Shown here in pieces: positions 12,501-27,084 of a DNA stretch of 64,000 nt (within the stretch, counting starts at the first letter, position 1; every line of letters begins with the position of its first letter). Both the position numbers and the translations under genes were made by a program. Where the stretch lies: contig OX453282.1 of NCBI GenBank assembly GCA_949710005.1, forward strand, positions 13,268,236-13,332,235. The letters run 5' to 3'. This DNA comes from Ricordea florida (Eukaryota > Cnidaria > Anthozoa > Corallimorpharia > Ricordeidae). The notes under the pieces are model-generated. The model saw only the letters and a program-made list of their open reading frames with translations, ran no database searches and was not told where the DNA came from.

Positions 12501-14958
12501 TTGCAAGGAAACTCAGCCTTACAGATTTTTGTCAAAACACCATATAAGAGATTGTATGGGCAGGAGGACCGTCATCTAGCGTGGTAAGTTATCGAATCAT
12601 TTTGAATGTTTTATCTATCTGTCATAGTAAGATATAGACGAATTTTTAGATAACGAATTGAATTTTAATTGAGACGATTATATTTCCATGTGATTTAAGG
12701 AAAGAACTCTTTGTTACTACGCATGCGCACTTCATACAATTGCCTTTAAACCCTTAAAATGAAAGATATTCTATCATATTTTGGCTTGCAGATTCTTTTC
12801 AATTCTGAAAGTTTGCAGACTTGTAGTATAACGAAAGGGTAACATCTACGTAAAAGGTAAAATTGATTGTAATTCGCAATCCTATTGTATTTCAGCTGTC
12901 AACATATTAGCTTAAGGCAGCTGATTGTAAAGCATACTGCTCAGACAGTACTAAAGTTCATCAAATCAGTCCTCATTACACAGATTAGTGACAAACATGC
13001 AATTTTCACCACCTTGTAGCATTTAAAATGTAATTTAAAATCCATTTTATCTCGTGATTGTAGTCATTGTTATAAACAAGATAAAATACAAAGACATGGT
13101 TGCAAGGAAACTTAGCCTTACACGTTTTAGTCAAAACACCATATAAGAGATTGTATGGGCAGGAGGACCGTCATCTAGCGTGGTAAGTTATTGAATCATT
13201 TTGAATGTTTTATCTATCTGTCATAGTAGGATATAGACGAAGGTTTAGATAACAAATGAAATTTTAATTGAAACGATTATATTTCCATGTGATTTAAGGA
13301 AAGAACTCTTTGTTACTACGCATGCGCACTTCATACAATTGCCTTTAAACCCTTAAAATAAAAGATATTCTATCATATTTCGGCTTGCAGAATCTTTGTA
13401 ATTGTGAAACTTTGCATACATGTAGTATAACGAAAGGTTAACATCTACGTAAAAAGTAAAATTGATTGTAATTCGCAATCCTATTGTATTTCAGCTGTCA
13501 ACATATTAGCTTAAGGCAGCTGATTGTAAAGCATACTGCTCAGACAGTACTAAAGTTCATCAAATCAGCCCTCATTACACAGATTAGTTACAAACATGCA
13601 ATTTTCATCACCTTGTAGCATTTAAAATGTAATTTAAAATCCATTTGATCTCGTGATAGTAGTCATTCTTAAGAACAAGATAAAATACAAAGAGATGGTT
13701 GCAAGGAAACTCAGCCTTACAGATTTTTGTCAAACACCATATAAGAGATTCTTTGGGCAGGAGGACCGTCATCTAGCGTGGTAAGTTATGGAATCATTTC
13801 GAATGTTTTATCTATCTGTCATAGTAGGATATAGACGAAGGTTTAGATAACGAATGAAATTTTAATTGAAACGATTATATTTCCATGTGATTTAAGGAAG
13901 GAACTCTTTGTTACTACGCATGCGCACTTCATACAATTGCCCTTAAATCCTTAAAATGAAAGATAATCTATCATATCTCGGCTTGCAGAATCTTTGCAAT
14001 TATGAAACTTTGCATACTTGTAGTATAACGAAAGGCTAACATCTACGTAAAAAGTAAAATTGATTGTAATTCGCAATCCTTTTGTATTTCAGCTGTCAAC
14101 ATATTAGCTTAAGGCAGCTGAATGTAAAGCATACTGCTCAGACAGTACTAAAGTTCATCAAATCAGTCCTCATTACACAGATTAGTGACAAACATGCAAT
14201 TTTCACCTTATTGTAGCATTTAAAATGTAATTTAAAATCCATTTTATCTCGTGATTGTAGTCATTGTTAAGAAAAAGATAAAATACAAAGAGATGGTTGC
14301 AAGGAAACTCAGCCTTACACGTTTTTGTCAAAACACCATATAAAAGATTGTATAGGCAGGAGGACCGTAATCTAGCGTGGTAAGTTATTGAATCATTTTG
14401 AATGTTTTATCTATCTGTCATAGTAGGATTTAGACGAAAGTTTAGATAACGAATGAAATTTTAATTGAAACGATTATATTTCCATGTGATTTAAGGAAAG
14501 AACTCTTTGTTACTACGCATGCGCACTTCATACAATTGCCTTTAAACCCTTAAAATGAACGATATTCTATCATATTTCGGCTTGCAGAATCTTTGTAATT
14601 CTGAAACTTTGCATACATGTAGTATAACGAAAGGCTAACATCTACTTAAAAAGTAAAATTGATTGTAATTCGCAATACTATTGTATTTCAGCTGTCAACA
14701 TATTAGCTTAAGGCAGCTGATTGTAAAGCATACTGCTCAGACAGTACTAAAGTTCATCAAATCAGTCCTCATTACACAGATTAGTGACAAACATGCAATT
14801 TTAACAACCTTGTAGCATTTAAAATGTAATTTAAAATCCATTTTATCTCGTGATTGTTGTCATTCTTAAGAAAAAGATAAAATACAAAGAGATCGTTGCA
14901 AGGAAACTCAGCCTTACAGATTTTTGTCAAAAAACCATATAAGAGATTGTATGGGCAG
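9571..14958 (+). repeat. Four-monomer segment repeated at a five-monomer (about 2,993-bp) offset
   Basis: Monomers at 9571, 10169, 10767 and 11366 correspond in order to 12564, 13163, 13761 and 14360. Diagnostic shared variants are ATAGTAAGATATAG with GAATTGAATTTT in the first, TAACAAATGAAA in the second, ATTTCGAATG with TGCCCTTAAATCC in the third, and AGGATTTAGACGAAAG in the fourth. The fifth monomer (11965) does not match its counterpart (14959), so the duplication is partial. Confidence 0.75.
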
Positions 14959-17900
14959 GAGGACCGTCATCTAGCGTGGTAAGTTATCGAATCATTTTGA
15001 ATGTTTTATCTATCTGTCATAGTAGGATATAGACGAAGGTTTAGATAACAAATGAAATTTTAATTTACACGATTATATTTCCGCGTGATTTAAGGAAAGA
15101 ACTCTTTGTTACTACGCATGCGCACTTCATACAATTGCCTTTAAATCCTTGAAATGAAAGATATTCTATCATATCTCGGATTGCAGAATCTTTGCAATTC
15201 TGAAACTTTGCATACTTGTAGTATAACGAAAGGCTAACATCTACGTAAAAAGTAAAATTGATTGTAATTCGCAATCCTATTGTATTTCAGCTGTCAACAT
15301 ATTAGCTTAAGGCAGCTGATTGTAAAGCATACTGCTCAGACAGTACTAAAGTTCATCAAATCAGTCCTCATTACACAGATTGGTGACAAACATGCAATTT
15401 TCACCTTATTGTAGCATTTAAAATGTAATTTAAAATCCATTTTATCTCGTGATTGTAGTCATTGTTAAGAACAAGATAAAATACAAAGAGATGGTTGCAA
15501 GGAAACTCAGCCTTACACGTTTTTGTCAAAACACCATATAAGAGATTGTATAGGAAGGAGGACCGTCATCTAGCGTGGTAAGTTATTGAATCATTTTGAA
15601 TGTTTTATCTATCTGTCATAGTAGGATATAGACGAAAGTTTAGATAACGAATGAAATTTTAATTGCAACGATTATATTTCCATGTGATTTAAAGAAAGAA
15701 CTCATTGTTACTACGCATGCGCACTTCATACAATTGCCTTTAAACCCTTAAAATGAAAGATATTCTATCATATTTCGGCTTGCAGAATCTTTGTAATTAT
15801 GAAACTTTGCATACATGTAGTATAACGAAAGGCTAACATCTACGTAAAAAGTAAAATTGATTGTAATTCGCAATCCTATTGTATTTCAGCTGTCAACATA
15901 TTAGCTTAAGGCAGCTGATTGTAAAGCATACTGCTCAGACAGTACTAAAGTTCATCAAATCAGTCCTCATTACACAGATTAGTGACAAACATGCAATTTT
16001 CACCACCTTGTAGCATTTAAAATGTAATTTAAAATCCATTTTATCTCGTGATTGTAGTCATTCTTAAGAACAAGATAAAATACAAAGAGATGGTTGCAAG
16101 GAAACTCAGCCTTACAGATTTTTGTCAAAACACCATATAAGAGATTTTATGGGCAGGAGGACCGTAATCTAGAGTGGTAAGTTATCGAATCATTTTGAAT
16201 GTTTTATCTATCTGTCATAGTAGGATATAGACGAAGGTTTAGATAACGAATGAAATTTTAATTGAAACGATTATATTTCCATGTGATTTAAGGAAAGAAC
16301 TCTTTGTTACTACGCATGCGCACTTCATACAATTGCCTTTAAACCCTTAAAATGAAAGATATTCTAAAATATCTCGGCTTGCAGAATCTTTGCAGACTTG
16401 TAGTATAACGAAAGTGTAATATCTACGTAAAAAGTAAAATTGATTGTAATTCGCAATCCTATTGTATTTCAGCTGTCAACACATTAGCTTAATGGAGCTG
16501 ATTGTAAAGCATACTGCTCAGACAGTACCAAAGTTCATGAAATCAGTCCTCATTACACAGATTAGTGACAAACATGCAATTTTCACCACCTTGTGGCATT
16601 TAAAATGTAATTTAAAATCCATTTTATCTCGTGATTGTAGTCATTCTTAAGAACAAGATAAAATACAAAGAGATGGTTGCAAGGAAACTCAGCCTTACAG
16701 ATTTTTGTCAAAACACCATATAAGAGATTGTATGGGCAGGAGGACCGTCATCTAGCGTGGTAAGTTATCGAATCATTTTGAATGTTTTATCTATCTGTCA
16801 TAGTAGGGTATAGACCAAGGTTTAGATAAGGAATGAAATTTTAATTGAAACGATTATATTTCCATGTGATTTAAGGAAAGAACTCTTTGTTACTACGCAT
16901 GCGCACTTCATACAATTTCTTTTAAACCCTTAAAATGAAAGATATTCTATCATATCTCGGCTTGCAGAATCTTTTCAATTCTGAAACTTTGCATACTTGT
17001 AGTATAAAAAAAGGCTAACATCTACGTAAAAAGTAAAATTGATTGTAATTCGCAATCCTATTGTATTTCAGCTGTCAACATATTAGCTTAAGGCAGCTGA
17101 TTGTAAAGCATACTGCTCAGACAATACTCAGGTTAATCAAATCAGTCCTCATTACACAGATTAGTGACAAACATGCAATTTTCACCACCTTGTAGCATTT
17201 AAAATGTAATTTAAAATCCATTTTATCTCGTGATTGTAGTCATTGTTAAGAACAAGATAAAATACAAAGAGATGGTTGCAAGGAAACTCAGCCTTACAGA
17301 TTTTTGTCAAAACACCATATAAGAGATTGTATGGGCAGGAGGACCGTCATCTAGCGTGGTAAGTTATCGAATCATTTTGAATGTTTTATCTATCTGTCAT
17401 AGTAGGATATAGACGAAGGTTTAGATAAGGAATGAAATTTTAATTGAAACGATTATATTTCCATGTGATTTAAGGAAAGAACTCTTTGTTACTACGCATG
17501 CGCACTTCATACAATTGCTTTTAAACCCTTAAAATGAAAGATATTCTATCATATCTCGGCTTGCAGAATCTTTTCAATTCTGAAACTTTGCATACTTGTA
17601 GTATAAAAAAAGGCTAAAATCTACATAAAAAGTAAAATTGATTGTAATTCGCAATCCTATTGTATTTCAGCTGTCAACATATTAGCTTAAGGCAGCTGAT
17701 TGTAAAGCATACTGCTCAGACAGTACTAAGGGTCATGAAATCAGTCCTCATTACACAGATTAGTGACAAACATGCAAGTTAAAATTACCTTCTGGCATTT
17801 AAAATGTAATTTAAAATCCATTTTATCTCGTGATTGTAGTCATTCTTAAGAACAAGATAAAATACAAAGAGATGGTTGCAAGGAAAATCAGCCTTACAGA

Positions 17901-18537
17901 TTTTTTTCAAAACACCATATAAGAGATTGTATGGGCAGGAGGACCGTCATCTAGCGTGGTAAGTTATCGAATCATTTTGAATGTTTTATCTATCTGTCAT
18001 AGTAGGATATAGACGAAGGTTTAGATGACGAATGAAATTTTAATTGAAACGATTATATTTTTATGTGATTTAAGGAAAGAACTCTTTGTTACTACAAATG
18101 CGAACTTCATACAATTGCCTTTAAACCCTTAAAATGAAAGATAATCTATCATATCTCGGCTTGCAGAATCTTTTCAATTCTGTAACTTTGCATACTTGTA
18201 GTATAACGAAAGGCTAACATCAACGTATAAAGTAAAATTGATTGTAATTCGCAATCCTATTGTATTTCAGCTGTCAACATATTAGCTTAAGGCAGCTGAT
18301 TGTAAAGCATACTGCTCAGACAGTACTAAAGTTCATCAAATCAGTCCTCATTACAGAGATTAGTGACAAACATGCAATTTTCACCACCTTGTAGCATTTA
18401 AAATGTAATTTAAAATCCATTTTATCTCGTGATTGTAGTCATTGTTAAAAACAAGATAAAATACAAAGAGATGGTTGCAAGGAAACTCAGCCCTACAGAT
18501 TTTTGTCAAAACACCATATAAGAGATTGTATGGGCAG
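13761..18537 (+). repeat. Duplicate of the first eight monomers (1-4778), 13,759 bp apart
   Basis: Monomers starting at 13761-17939 match those starting at 2-4180 in order. Shared private variants include CGTGTAAATT replacing the usual ATTGAAAC (about 1304 and 15063 on the plus strand), the shortened unit lacking AATTCTGAAACT (about 2632 and 16387), AGGGTATAGACCAAGG (about 3046 and 16805) and the AAGTTAAAATTACC tract. The offset equals 23 monomers. A few substitutions separate the copies, so this duplication is older than the local dimers. Confidence 0.8.
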
Positions 18538-19136
18538 GAGGACCGTCATCTAGCGTGGTAAGTTATCGAATCATTTTGAATGTTTTATCTATCTGTCATA
18601 GTAGGATATAGACGAAGGTTTAGATAACGAATGAAATTTTAATTGAAACGATTATATTTCCATGTGATTTAAGGAAAGAACTCTTTGTTACTACAAATGC
18701 GCACTTCATACACTTGCCTTTAAACCCTTAAGATGAAAGATATTGTCTCATATCTCGGCTTGCAGAATCTTTGCAATTCTGAAACTTTGCATACTTGTAG
18801 TATAACGAAAGGCTACAATCTACGTAAAAAGTAAAATTGATTGTAATTCGCAATCCTATTGTATTTCAGCTGTCAACATATTAGCTTAAGGCAGCTGATT
18901 GTAAAGCATACTGCTCAGACAGTACTAAAGTTCATCAAATCAGTCCTCATTACACAGATTAGTGACAAACATGCAATTTTAACAACCTTGTAGCATTTAA
19001 AATGTAATTTAAAATCCATTTTATCTCGTGATTGTAGTCATTCTTAAGAACAAGATAAAATACAAAGAGATTTTTGCAAGGAAACTGAGCCTTACAGATT
19101 TTTTTCAAAACACCATATAAGAGATTGTATGGGCAG

Positions 19137-22100
19137 GAGGACGGTCATCTAGCGTGGTAAGTTATCGAATCATTTTAAATGATTTATCTATCTGTCATAG
19201 TAGGATATAGACGAAGGTTTAGATAAGGAATGAAATTTTAATTGAAACGATTATATTTCCATGTGATTTAAGGAAAGAACTCTTTGTTACTACGCATGCG
19301 CACTTCATACAATTTCTTTTAAACCCTTAAAATGAAAGATATTCTATCATATCTCGGCTTGCAGAATCTTTTCAATTCTGAAACTTTGCATACTTGTAGT
19401 ATAACGAAAGGCTAACATCTACGTAAAAAGTAAAATTGATTGTAATTCGCAATCCTATTGTATTTCAGCTGTAACCATATTAGCTTAAGGCAGCTGATTG
19501 TAAAGCATACTGCTCAGACAGTACTAAAGTTCATCAAATCAGTCCTCAATACACAGATTAGTGACAAACATGCAATTTTCACCACCTTGTAGCATTTAAA
19601 ATGTAATTTAAAATCCATTTTATCTCGTAATTGTAGTCATTCTTAAAAAAAAGGATAAAATACAAAGAGATGGTTGCAAGGAAACTCAGCCTTACAGACT
19701 TTTGTCAAAAAACCATATAAGAGATTGTATGGGCAGGAGGACCGTCATCTAGCGTGGTAAGTTATCAAATCATTTTGAATCTTTTATCTATCTCTCATAG
19801 TAGGATATAGACGAAGGTTTAGATAACGAATGAAATTTTAATTGAAACGATTATATTTCCATGTGATTTAAGGAAAGAACTCTTTGTTACTACGCATGCG
19901 CACTTCATACAATTGCCTTTAAATCCTTGAAATGAAAGATATTCTATCATATCTCGGATTGCAGAATCTTTGCAATTCTGTAACTTTGCATACTTGTAGT
20001 ATAACGAAAGGCTAACATGTACGTAAAAAGTAAAATTGATTGTAATTCGCAATCCTATTGTATTTCAGCTGTCAACATATTAGCTTAAGGCAGCTGATTG
20101 TAAAGCATACTGCTCAGACAGTACTAAAGTTCATCAAATCAGTCCTCATTACACAGATTAGTGACAAACATGCAATTTTCACCACATTGTAGGATTTAAA
20201 ATGTAATTTAAAATCCATTTTATCTCGTAATTGTAGTCATTCTTAAGAACAAGATAAAATACAAAGAGATGGTTGCAAGGAAACTCAGCCTTACAGATTT
20301 TTGTCAAAACACCATATAAGAGATTGTATGGGCAGGAGGACCGTCATCTAGCGTGGTAAGTTATCGAATCATTTTGAATGTTTTATCTATCTGTCATAGT
20401 AGGATATAGACGAAGGTTTAGATAACGAATGAAATTTTAATTGAAACGATTATATTTCCATGTGATTTAAGGAAAGAACTCTTTGTTACTACGCATGCGC
20501 ACTTCATACAATTGCCTTTAAACCCTTAAAATGAAAGATATTCTATCATATCTCGGCTTGCAGAATCTTTGCAATTCTGTAACTTTGCAGACTTGTAGTA
20601 TAACGAAAGGGTAACATCTACGTAAAAAGTAAAATTGATTGTAATTCGCAATCCTATTGTATTTCAGCTGTAACCATATTAGCTTAAGGCAGCTGATTGT
20701 AAAGCATACTGCTCAGACAGTACTAAAGTTCATCAAATCAGTCCTCAATACACAGATTAGTGACAAACATGCAATTTTCACCACCTTGTAGCATTTAAAA
20801 TGTAATTTAAAATCCATTTTATCTCGTAATTGTAGTCATTCTTAAAAAAAAGGATAAAATACAAAGAGATGGTTGCAAGGAAACTCAGCCTTACAGACTT
20901 TTGTCAAAAAACCATATAAGAGATTGTATGGGCAGGAGGACCGTCATCTAGCGTGGTAAGTTATCAAATCATTTTGAATGTTTTATCTATCTCTCATAGT
21001 AGGATATAGACGAAGGTTTAGATAACGAATGAAATTTTAATTGAAACGATTATATTTCCATGTGATTTAAGGAAAGAACTCTTTGTTACTACGCATGCGC
21101 ACTTCATACAATTGCCTTTAAATCCTTGAAATGAAAGATATTCTATCATATCTCGGATTGCAGAATCTTTGCAATTCTGTAACTTTGCATACTTGTAGTA
21201 TAACGAAAGGCTAACATCTACGTAAAAAGTAAAATTGATTGTAATTCGCAATCCTATTGTATTTCAGCTGTCAACATATTAGCTTAAGGCAGCTGATTGT
21301 AAAGCATACTGCTCAGACAGTACTAAAGTTCATCAAATCAGTCCTCATTACACAGATTAGTGACAAACATGCAATTTTCACCACATTGTAGGATTTAAAA
21401 TGTAATTTAAAATCCATTTTATCTCGTAATTGTAGTCATTCTTAAGAACAAGATAAAATACAAAGAGATGGTTGCAAGGAAACTCAGCCTTACAGATTTT
21501 TGTCAAAACACCATATAAGAGATTGTATGGGCAGGAGGACCGTCATCTAGCGTGGTAAGTTATCGAATCATTTTGAATGTTTTATCTATCTGTCATAGTA
21601 GGATATAGACGAAGGTTTAGATAACGAATGAAATTTTAATTGAAACGATTATATTTCCATGTGATTTAAGGAAAGAACTCTTTGTTACTACGCATGCGCA
21701 CTTCATACAATTGCCTTTAAACCCTTAAAATGAAAGATATTCTATCATATCTCGGCTTGCAGAATCTTTGCAATTCTGTAACTTTGCAGACTTGTAGTAT
21801 AACGAAAGGGTAACATCTACGTAAAAAGTAAAATTGATTGTAATTCGCAATCCTATTGTATTTCAGCTGTCAACATATTAGCTTAAGGCAGCTGATTGTA
21901 AAGCATACTGCTCAGACAGTACTAAAGTTCATCAAATCAGTCCTCAATACACAGATTAGTGACAAACATGCAATTTTCACCACCTTGTGGCATTTAAAAT
22001 GTAATTTAAAATCCATTTTATCTCGTAATTGTAGTCATTCTTAAAAAAAAGGATAAAATACAAAGAGATGGTTGCAAGGAAACTCAGCCTTACAGACTTT

Positions 22101-25100
22101 TGTCAAAAAACCATATAAGAGATTGTATGGGCAGGAGGACCGTCATCTAGCGTGGTAAGTTATCAAATCATTTTGAATGTTTTATCTATCTCTCATAGTA
22201 GGATATAGACGAAGGTTTAGATAACGAATGAAATTTTAATTGAAACGATTATATTTCCATGTGATTTAAGGAAAGAACTCTTTGTTACTACGCATGCGCA
22301 CTTCATACAATTGCCTTTAAATCCTTGAAATGAAAGATATTCTATCATATCTCGGATTGCAGAATCTTTGCAATTCTGTAACTTTGCATACTTGTAGTAT
22401 AACGAAAGGCTAACATCTACGTAAAAAGTAAAATTGATTGTAATTCGCAATCCTATTGTATTTCAGCTGTCAACATATTAGCTTAAGGCAGCTGATTGTA
22501 AAGCATACTGCTCAGACAGTACTAAAGTTCATCAAATCAGTCCTCATTACACAGATTAGTGACAAACATGCAATTTTAACAACCTTGTAGCATTTAAAAT
22601 GTAATTTAAAATCCATTTTATCTCGTGATTGTAGTCATTCTTAAGAACAAGATAAAATACAAAGAGATTTTTGCAAGGAAACTGAGCCTTACAGATTTTT
22701 TTCAAAACACCATATAAGAGATTGTATGGGCAGGAGGACGGTCATCTAGCGTGGTAAGTTATCGAATCATTTTAAATGATTTATCTATCTGTCATAGTAG
22801 GATATAGACGAAGGTTTAGATAAGGAATGAAATTTTAATTGAAACGATTATATTTCCATGTGATTTAAGGAAAGAACTCTTTGTTACTACGCATGCGCAC
22901 TTCATACAATTTCTTTTAAACCCTTAAAATGAAAGATATTCTATCATATCTCGGCTTGCAGAATCTTTTCAATTCTGAAACTTTGCATACTTGTAGTATA
23001 ACGAAAGGCTAACATCTACGTAAAAAGTAAAATTGATTGTAATTCGCAATCCTATTGTATTTCAGCTGTAACCATATTAGCTTAAGGCAGCTGATTGTAA
23101 AGCATACTGCTCAGACAGTACTAAAGTTCATCAAATCAGTCCTCAATACACAGATTAGTGACAAACATGCAATTTTCACCACCTTGTAGCATTTAAAATG
23201 TAATTTAAAATCCATTTTATCTCGTAATTGTAGTCATTCTTAAAAAAAAGGATAAAATACAAAGAGATGGTTGCAAGGAAACTCAGCCTTACAGACTTTT
23301 GTCAAAAAACCATATAAGAGATTGTATGGGCAGGAGGACCGTCATCTAGCGTGGTAAGTTATCAAATCATTTTGAATCTTTTATCTATCTCTCATAGTAG
23401 GATATAGACGAAGGTTTAGATAACGAATGAAATTTTAATTGAAACGATTATATTTCCATGTGATTTAAGGAAAGAACTCTTTGTTACTACGCATGCGCAC
23501 TTCATACAATTGCCTTTAAATCCTTGAAATGAAAGATATTCTATCATATCTCGGATTGCAGAATCTTTGCAATTCTGTAACTTTGCATACTTGTAGTATA
23601 ACGAAAGGCTAACATGTACGTAAAAAGTAAAATTGATTGTAATTCGCAATCCTATTGTATTTCAGCTGTCAACATATTAGCTTAAGGCAGCTGATTGTAA
23701 AGCATACTGCTCAGACAGTACTAAAGTTCATCAAATCAGTCCTCATTACACAGATTAGTGACAAACATGCAATTTTCACCACATTGTAGGATTTAAAATG
23801 TAATTTAAAATCCATTTTATCTCGTAATTGTAGTCATTCTTAAGAACAAGATAAAATACAAAGAGATGGTTGCAAGGAAACTCAGCCTTACAGATTTTTG
23901 TCAAAACACCATATAAGAGATTGTATGGGCAGGAGGACCGTCATCTAGCGTGGTAAGTTATCGAATCATTTTGAATGTTTTATCTATCTGTCATAGTAGG
24001 ATATAGACGAAGGTTTAGATAACGAATGAAATTTTAATTGAAACGATTATATTTCCATGTGATTTAAGGAAAGAACTCTTTGTTACTACGCATGCGCACT
24101 TCATACAATTGCCTTTAAACCCTTAAAATGAAAGATATTCTATCATATCTCGGCTTGCAGAATCTTTGCAATTCTGTAACTTTGCAGACTTGTAGTATAA
24201 CGAAAGGGTAACATCTACGTAAAAAGTAAAATTGATTGTAATTCGCAATCCTATTGTATTTCAGCTGTAACCATATTAGCTTAAGGCAGCTGATTGTAAA
24301 GCATACTGCTCAGACAGTACTAAAGTTCATCAAATCAGTCCTCAATACACAGATTAGTGACAAACATGCAATTTTCACCACCTTGTAGCATTTAAAATGT
24401 AATTTAAAATCCATTTTATCTCGTAATTGTAGTCATTCTTAAAAAAAAGGATAAAATACAAAGAGATGGTTGCAAGGAAACTCAGCCTTACAGACTTTTG
24501 TCAAAAAACCATATAAGAGATTGTATGGGCAGGAGGACCGTCATCTAGCGTGGTAAGTTATCAAATCATTTTGAATGTTTTATCTATCTCTCATAGTAGG
24601 ATATAGACGAAGGTTTAGATAACGAATGAAATTTTAATTGAAACGATTATATTTCCATGTGATTTAAGGAAAGAACTCTTTGTTACTACGCATGCGCACT
24701 TCATACAATTGCCTTTAAATCCTTGAAATGAAAGATATTCTATCATATCTCGGATTGCAGAATCTTTGCAATTCTGTAACTTTGCATACTTGTAGTATAA
24801 CGAAAGGCTAACATCTACGTAAAAAGTAAAATTGATTGTAATTCGCAATCCTATTGTATTTCAGCTGTCAACATATTAGCTTAAGGCAGCTGATTGTAAA
24901 GCATACTGCTCAGACAGTACTAAAGTTCATCAAATCAGTCCTCATTACACAGATTAGTGACAAACATGCAATTTTCACCACATTGTAGGATTTAAAATGT
25001 AATTTAAAATCCATTTTATCTCGTAATTGTAGTCATTCTTAAGAACAAGATAAAATACAAAGAGATGGTTGCAAGGAAACTCAGCCTTACAGATTTTTGT

Positions 25101-26330
25101 CAAAACACCATATAAGAGATTGTATGGGCAGGAGGACCGTCATCTAGCGTGGTAAGTTATCGAATCATTTTGAATGTTTTATCTATCTGTCATAGTAGGA
25201 TATAGACGAAGGTTTAGATAACGAATGAAATTTTAATTGAAACGATTATATTTCCATGTGATTTAAGGAAAGAACTCTTTGTTACTACGCATGCGCACTT
25301 CATACAATTGCCTTTAAACCCTTAAAATGAAAGATATTCTATCATATCTCGGCTTGCAGAATCTTTGCAATTCTGTAACTTTGCAGACTTGTAGTATAAC
25401 GAAAGGGTAACATCTACGTAAAAAGTAAAATTGATTGTAATTCGCAATCCTATTGTATTTCAGCTGTCAACATATTAGCTTAAGGCAGCTGATTGTAAAG
25501 CATACTGCTCAGACAGTACTAAAGTTCATCAAATCAGTCCTCAATACACAGATTAGTGACAAACATGCAATTTTCACCACCTTGTGGCATTTAAAATGTA
25601 ATTTAAAATCCATTTTATCTCGTAATTGTAGTCATTCTTAAAAAAAAGGATAAAATACAAAGAGATGGTTGCAAGGAAACTCAGCCTTACAGACTTTTGT
25701 CAAAAAACCATATAAGAGATTGTATGGGCAGGAGGACCGTCATCTAGCGTGGTAAGTTATCAAATCATTTTGAATGTTTTATCTATCTCTCATAGTAGGA
25801 TATAGACGAAGGTTTAGATAACGAATGAAATTTTAATTGAAACGATTATATTTCCATGTGATTTAAGGAAAGAACTCTTTGTTACTACGCATGCGCACTT
25901 CATACAATTGCCTTTAAATCCTTGAAATGAAAGATATTCTATCATATCTCGGATTGCAGAATCTTTGCAATTCTGTAACTTTGCATACTTGTAGTATAAC
26001 GAAAGGCTAACATCTACGTAAAAAGTAAAATTGATTGTAATTCGCAATCCTATTGTATTTCAGCTGTCAACATATTAGCTTAAGGCAGCTGATTGTAAAG
26101 CATACTGCTCAGACAGTACTAAAGTTCATCAAATCAGTCCTCATTACACAGATTAGTGACAAACATGCAGTTTTCACCACATTGTAGGATTTAAAATGTA
26201 ATTTAAAATCCATTTTATCTCGTAATTGTAGTCATTCTTAAGAACAAGATAAAATACAAAGAGATGGTTGCAAGGAAACTCAGCCTTACAGATTTTTGTC
26301 AAAACACCATATAAGAGATTGTATGGGCAG
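19137..26330 (+). repeat. Six-monomer higher-order repeat, two copies of 3,597 bp, built on a 1,199-bp dimer
   Basis: The copies are 19137-22733 and 22734-26330. The first monomer of each carries TTTTAAATGATTTATC. Within each copy, dimers alternate a unit with TATCAAATC plus TATCTCTCATAG and a unit with TATCGAATC. The TATCAAATC units start at 19737, 20936, 22135, 23334, 24533 and 25732, in steps of about 1,199 bp. Two of the six (at 19737 and 23334) also share AATCTTTTATC and ACATGTACG, which fixes the 3,597-bp period. The copies appear almost identical. Confidence 0.9.
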
Positions 26331-27060
26331 GAGGACCGTCATCTAGCGTGGTAAGTTATCGAATCATTTTGAATGTTTTATCTATCTGTCATAGTAGGAT
26401 ATAGACGAAGGTTTAGATAACGAATGAAATTTTAATTGAAACGATTATATTTCCATGTGATTTAAGGAAAGAACTCTTTGTTACTACGCATGCGCACTTC
26501 ATACAATTGCCTTTAAACCCTTAAAATGAAAGATATTTTATCATATCTTGGCTTGCAGAATCTTTTCAATTCTGAAACTTTGCAGACTTGTAGTATAACG
26601 AAAGGCTAACATCTACGTAAAAAGTAAAATTGATTGTAATTCGCAATCCTATTGTATTTCAGCTGTCAACATATTAGCTTCAGGCAGCTGATTGTAAAGC
26701 ATACTGCTCAGACAGTACTAAAGTTCATCAAATCAGTCCTCATTACACAGATTAGTGACAAACATGCAATTTTCACCTTACTGTAGCATTTAAAATGTAA
26801 TTTAAAATCCATTTTATCTCGTGATTGTAGTCATTCTTAAGAACAAGATAAAATACAAAGAGATGATTGCAAGGAAACACAGCCTTACACGTTTTTGTCA
26901 AAACACCATATAAGAGATTGTATAGGCAGGAGGACCGTCGTCTAGCGTGGTAAGTTATTGAATCATTTTGAATGTTTTATCTATCTGTCATAGTAGGATA
27001 TAGAGGAAGGTTTAGATAACGAATGAAATTTTAATTGAAACGATTATATTTCCATGTGAT

Positions 27061-27064
27061 TTAA
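27061..27064. other. Left target-site duplication TTAA
   Basis: TTAA immediately precedes the transposon's ACGCGGGGG end. It pairs with TTAA at 32637-32640. Removing the element and one TTAA restores the monomer sequence GTGATTTAAGGAAAG seen in other units. Confidence 0.88.
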
Positions 27065-27084
27065 ACGCGGGGGCTCCGTATAAA
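27065..27084 (+). repeat. Left terminal inverted repeat
   Basis: The first nine bases ACGCGGGGG match the complement of the right end exactly. Counting on to the shared TATAAA, 17 of 20 positions agree by eye. The match fades after TATAAA. Confidence 0.85.

Larger units (their letters stand above)
1..27064 (+). repeat. Left block of ~599-bp satellite array (45 complete monomers plus part of the 46th)
   Basis: Head-to-tail tandem array. Each monomer is recognised by a GAGGACCG motif; starts were read at 2, 601, 1200, 1799, 2398, 2981, 3580, 4180, 4779 and so on to 26930. Spacing is almost always 598-600 bp. Monomers differ by scattered substitutions and a few small indels, for example a 16-base shortening of the unit at 2398-2980. 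The sequence is AT-rich and every reading frame is rich in stops, so I see no gene in it. Recurrent landmarks in each unit are a GTAAGT donor-like site, a palindromic GCATGC core, a TTTCAG acceptor-like site and a TATAAGAG box near the unit end. The 46th monomer is broken at the TTAA where the transposon inserted. Confidence 0.97.

Noticed and set aside
27065..27084. LTR retrotransposon or LINE interpretation of the insertion
   Set aside because: There are no long direct terminal repeats, poly-A tail or reverse-transcriptase motifs. The ends are inverted and flanked by TTAA.
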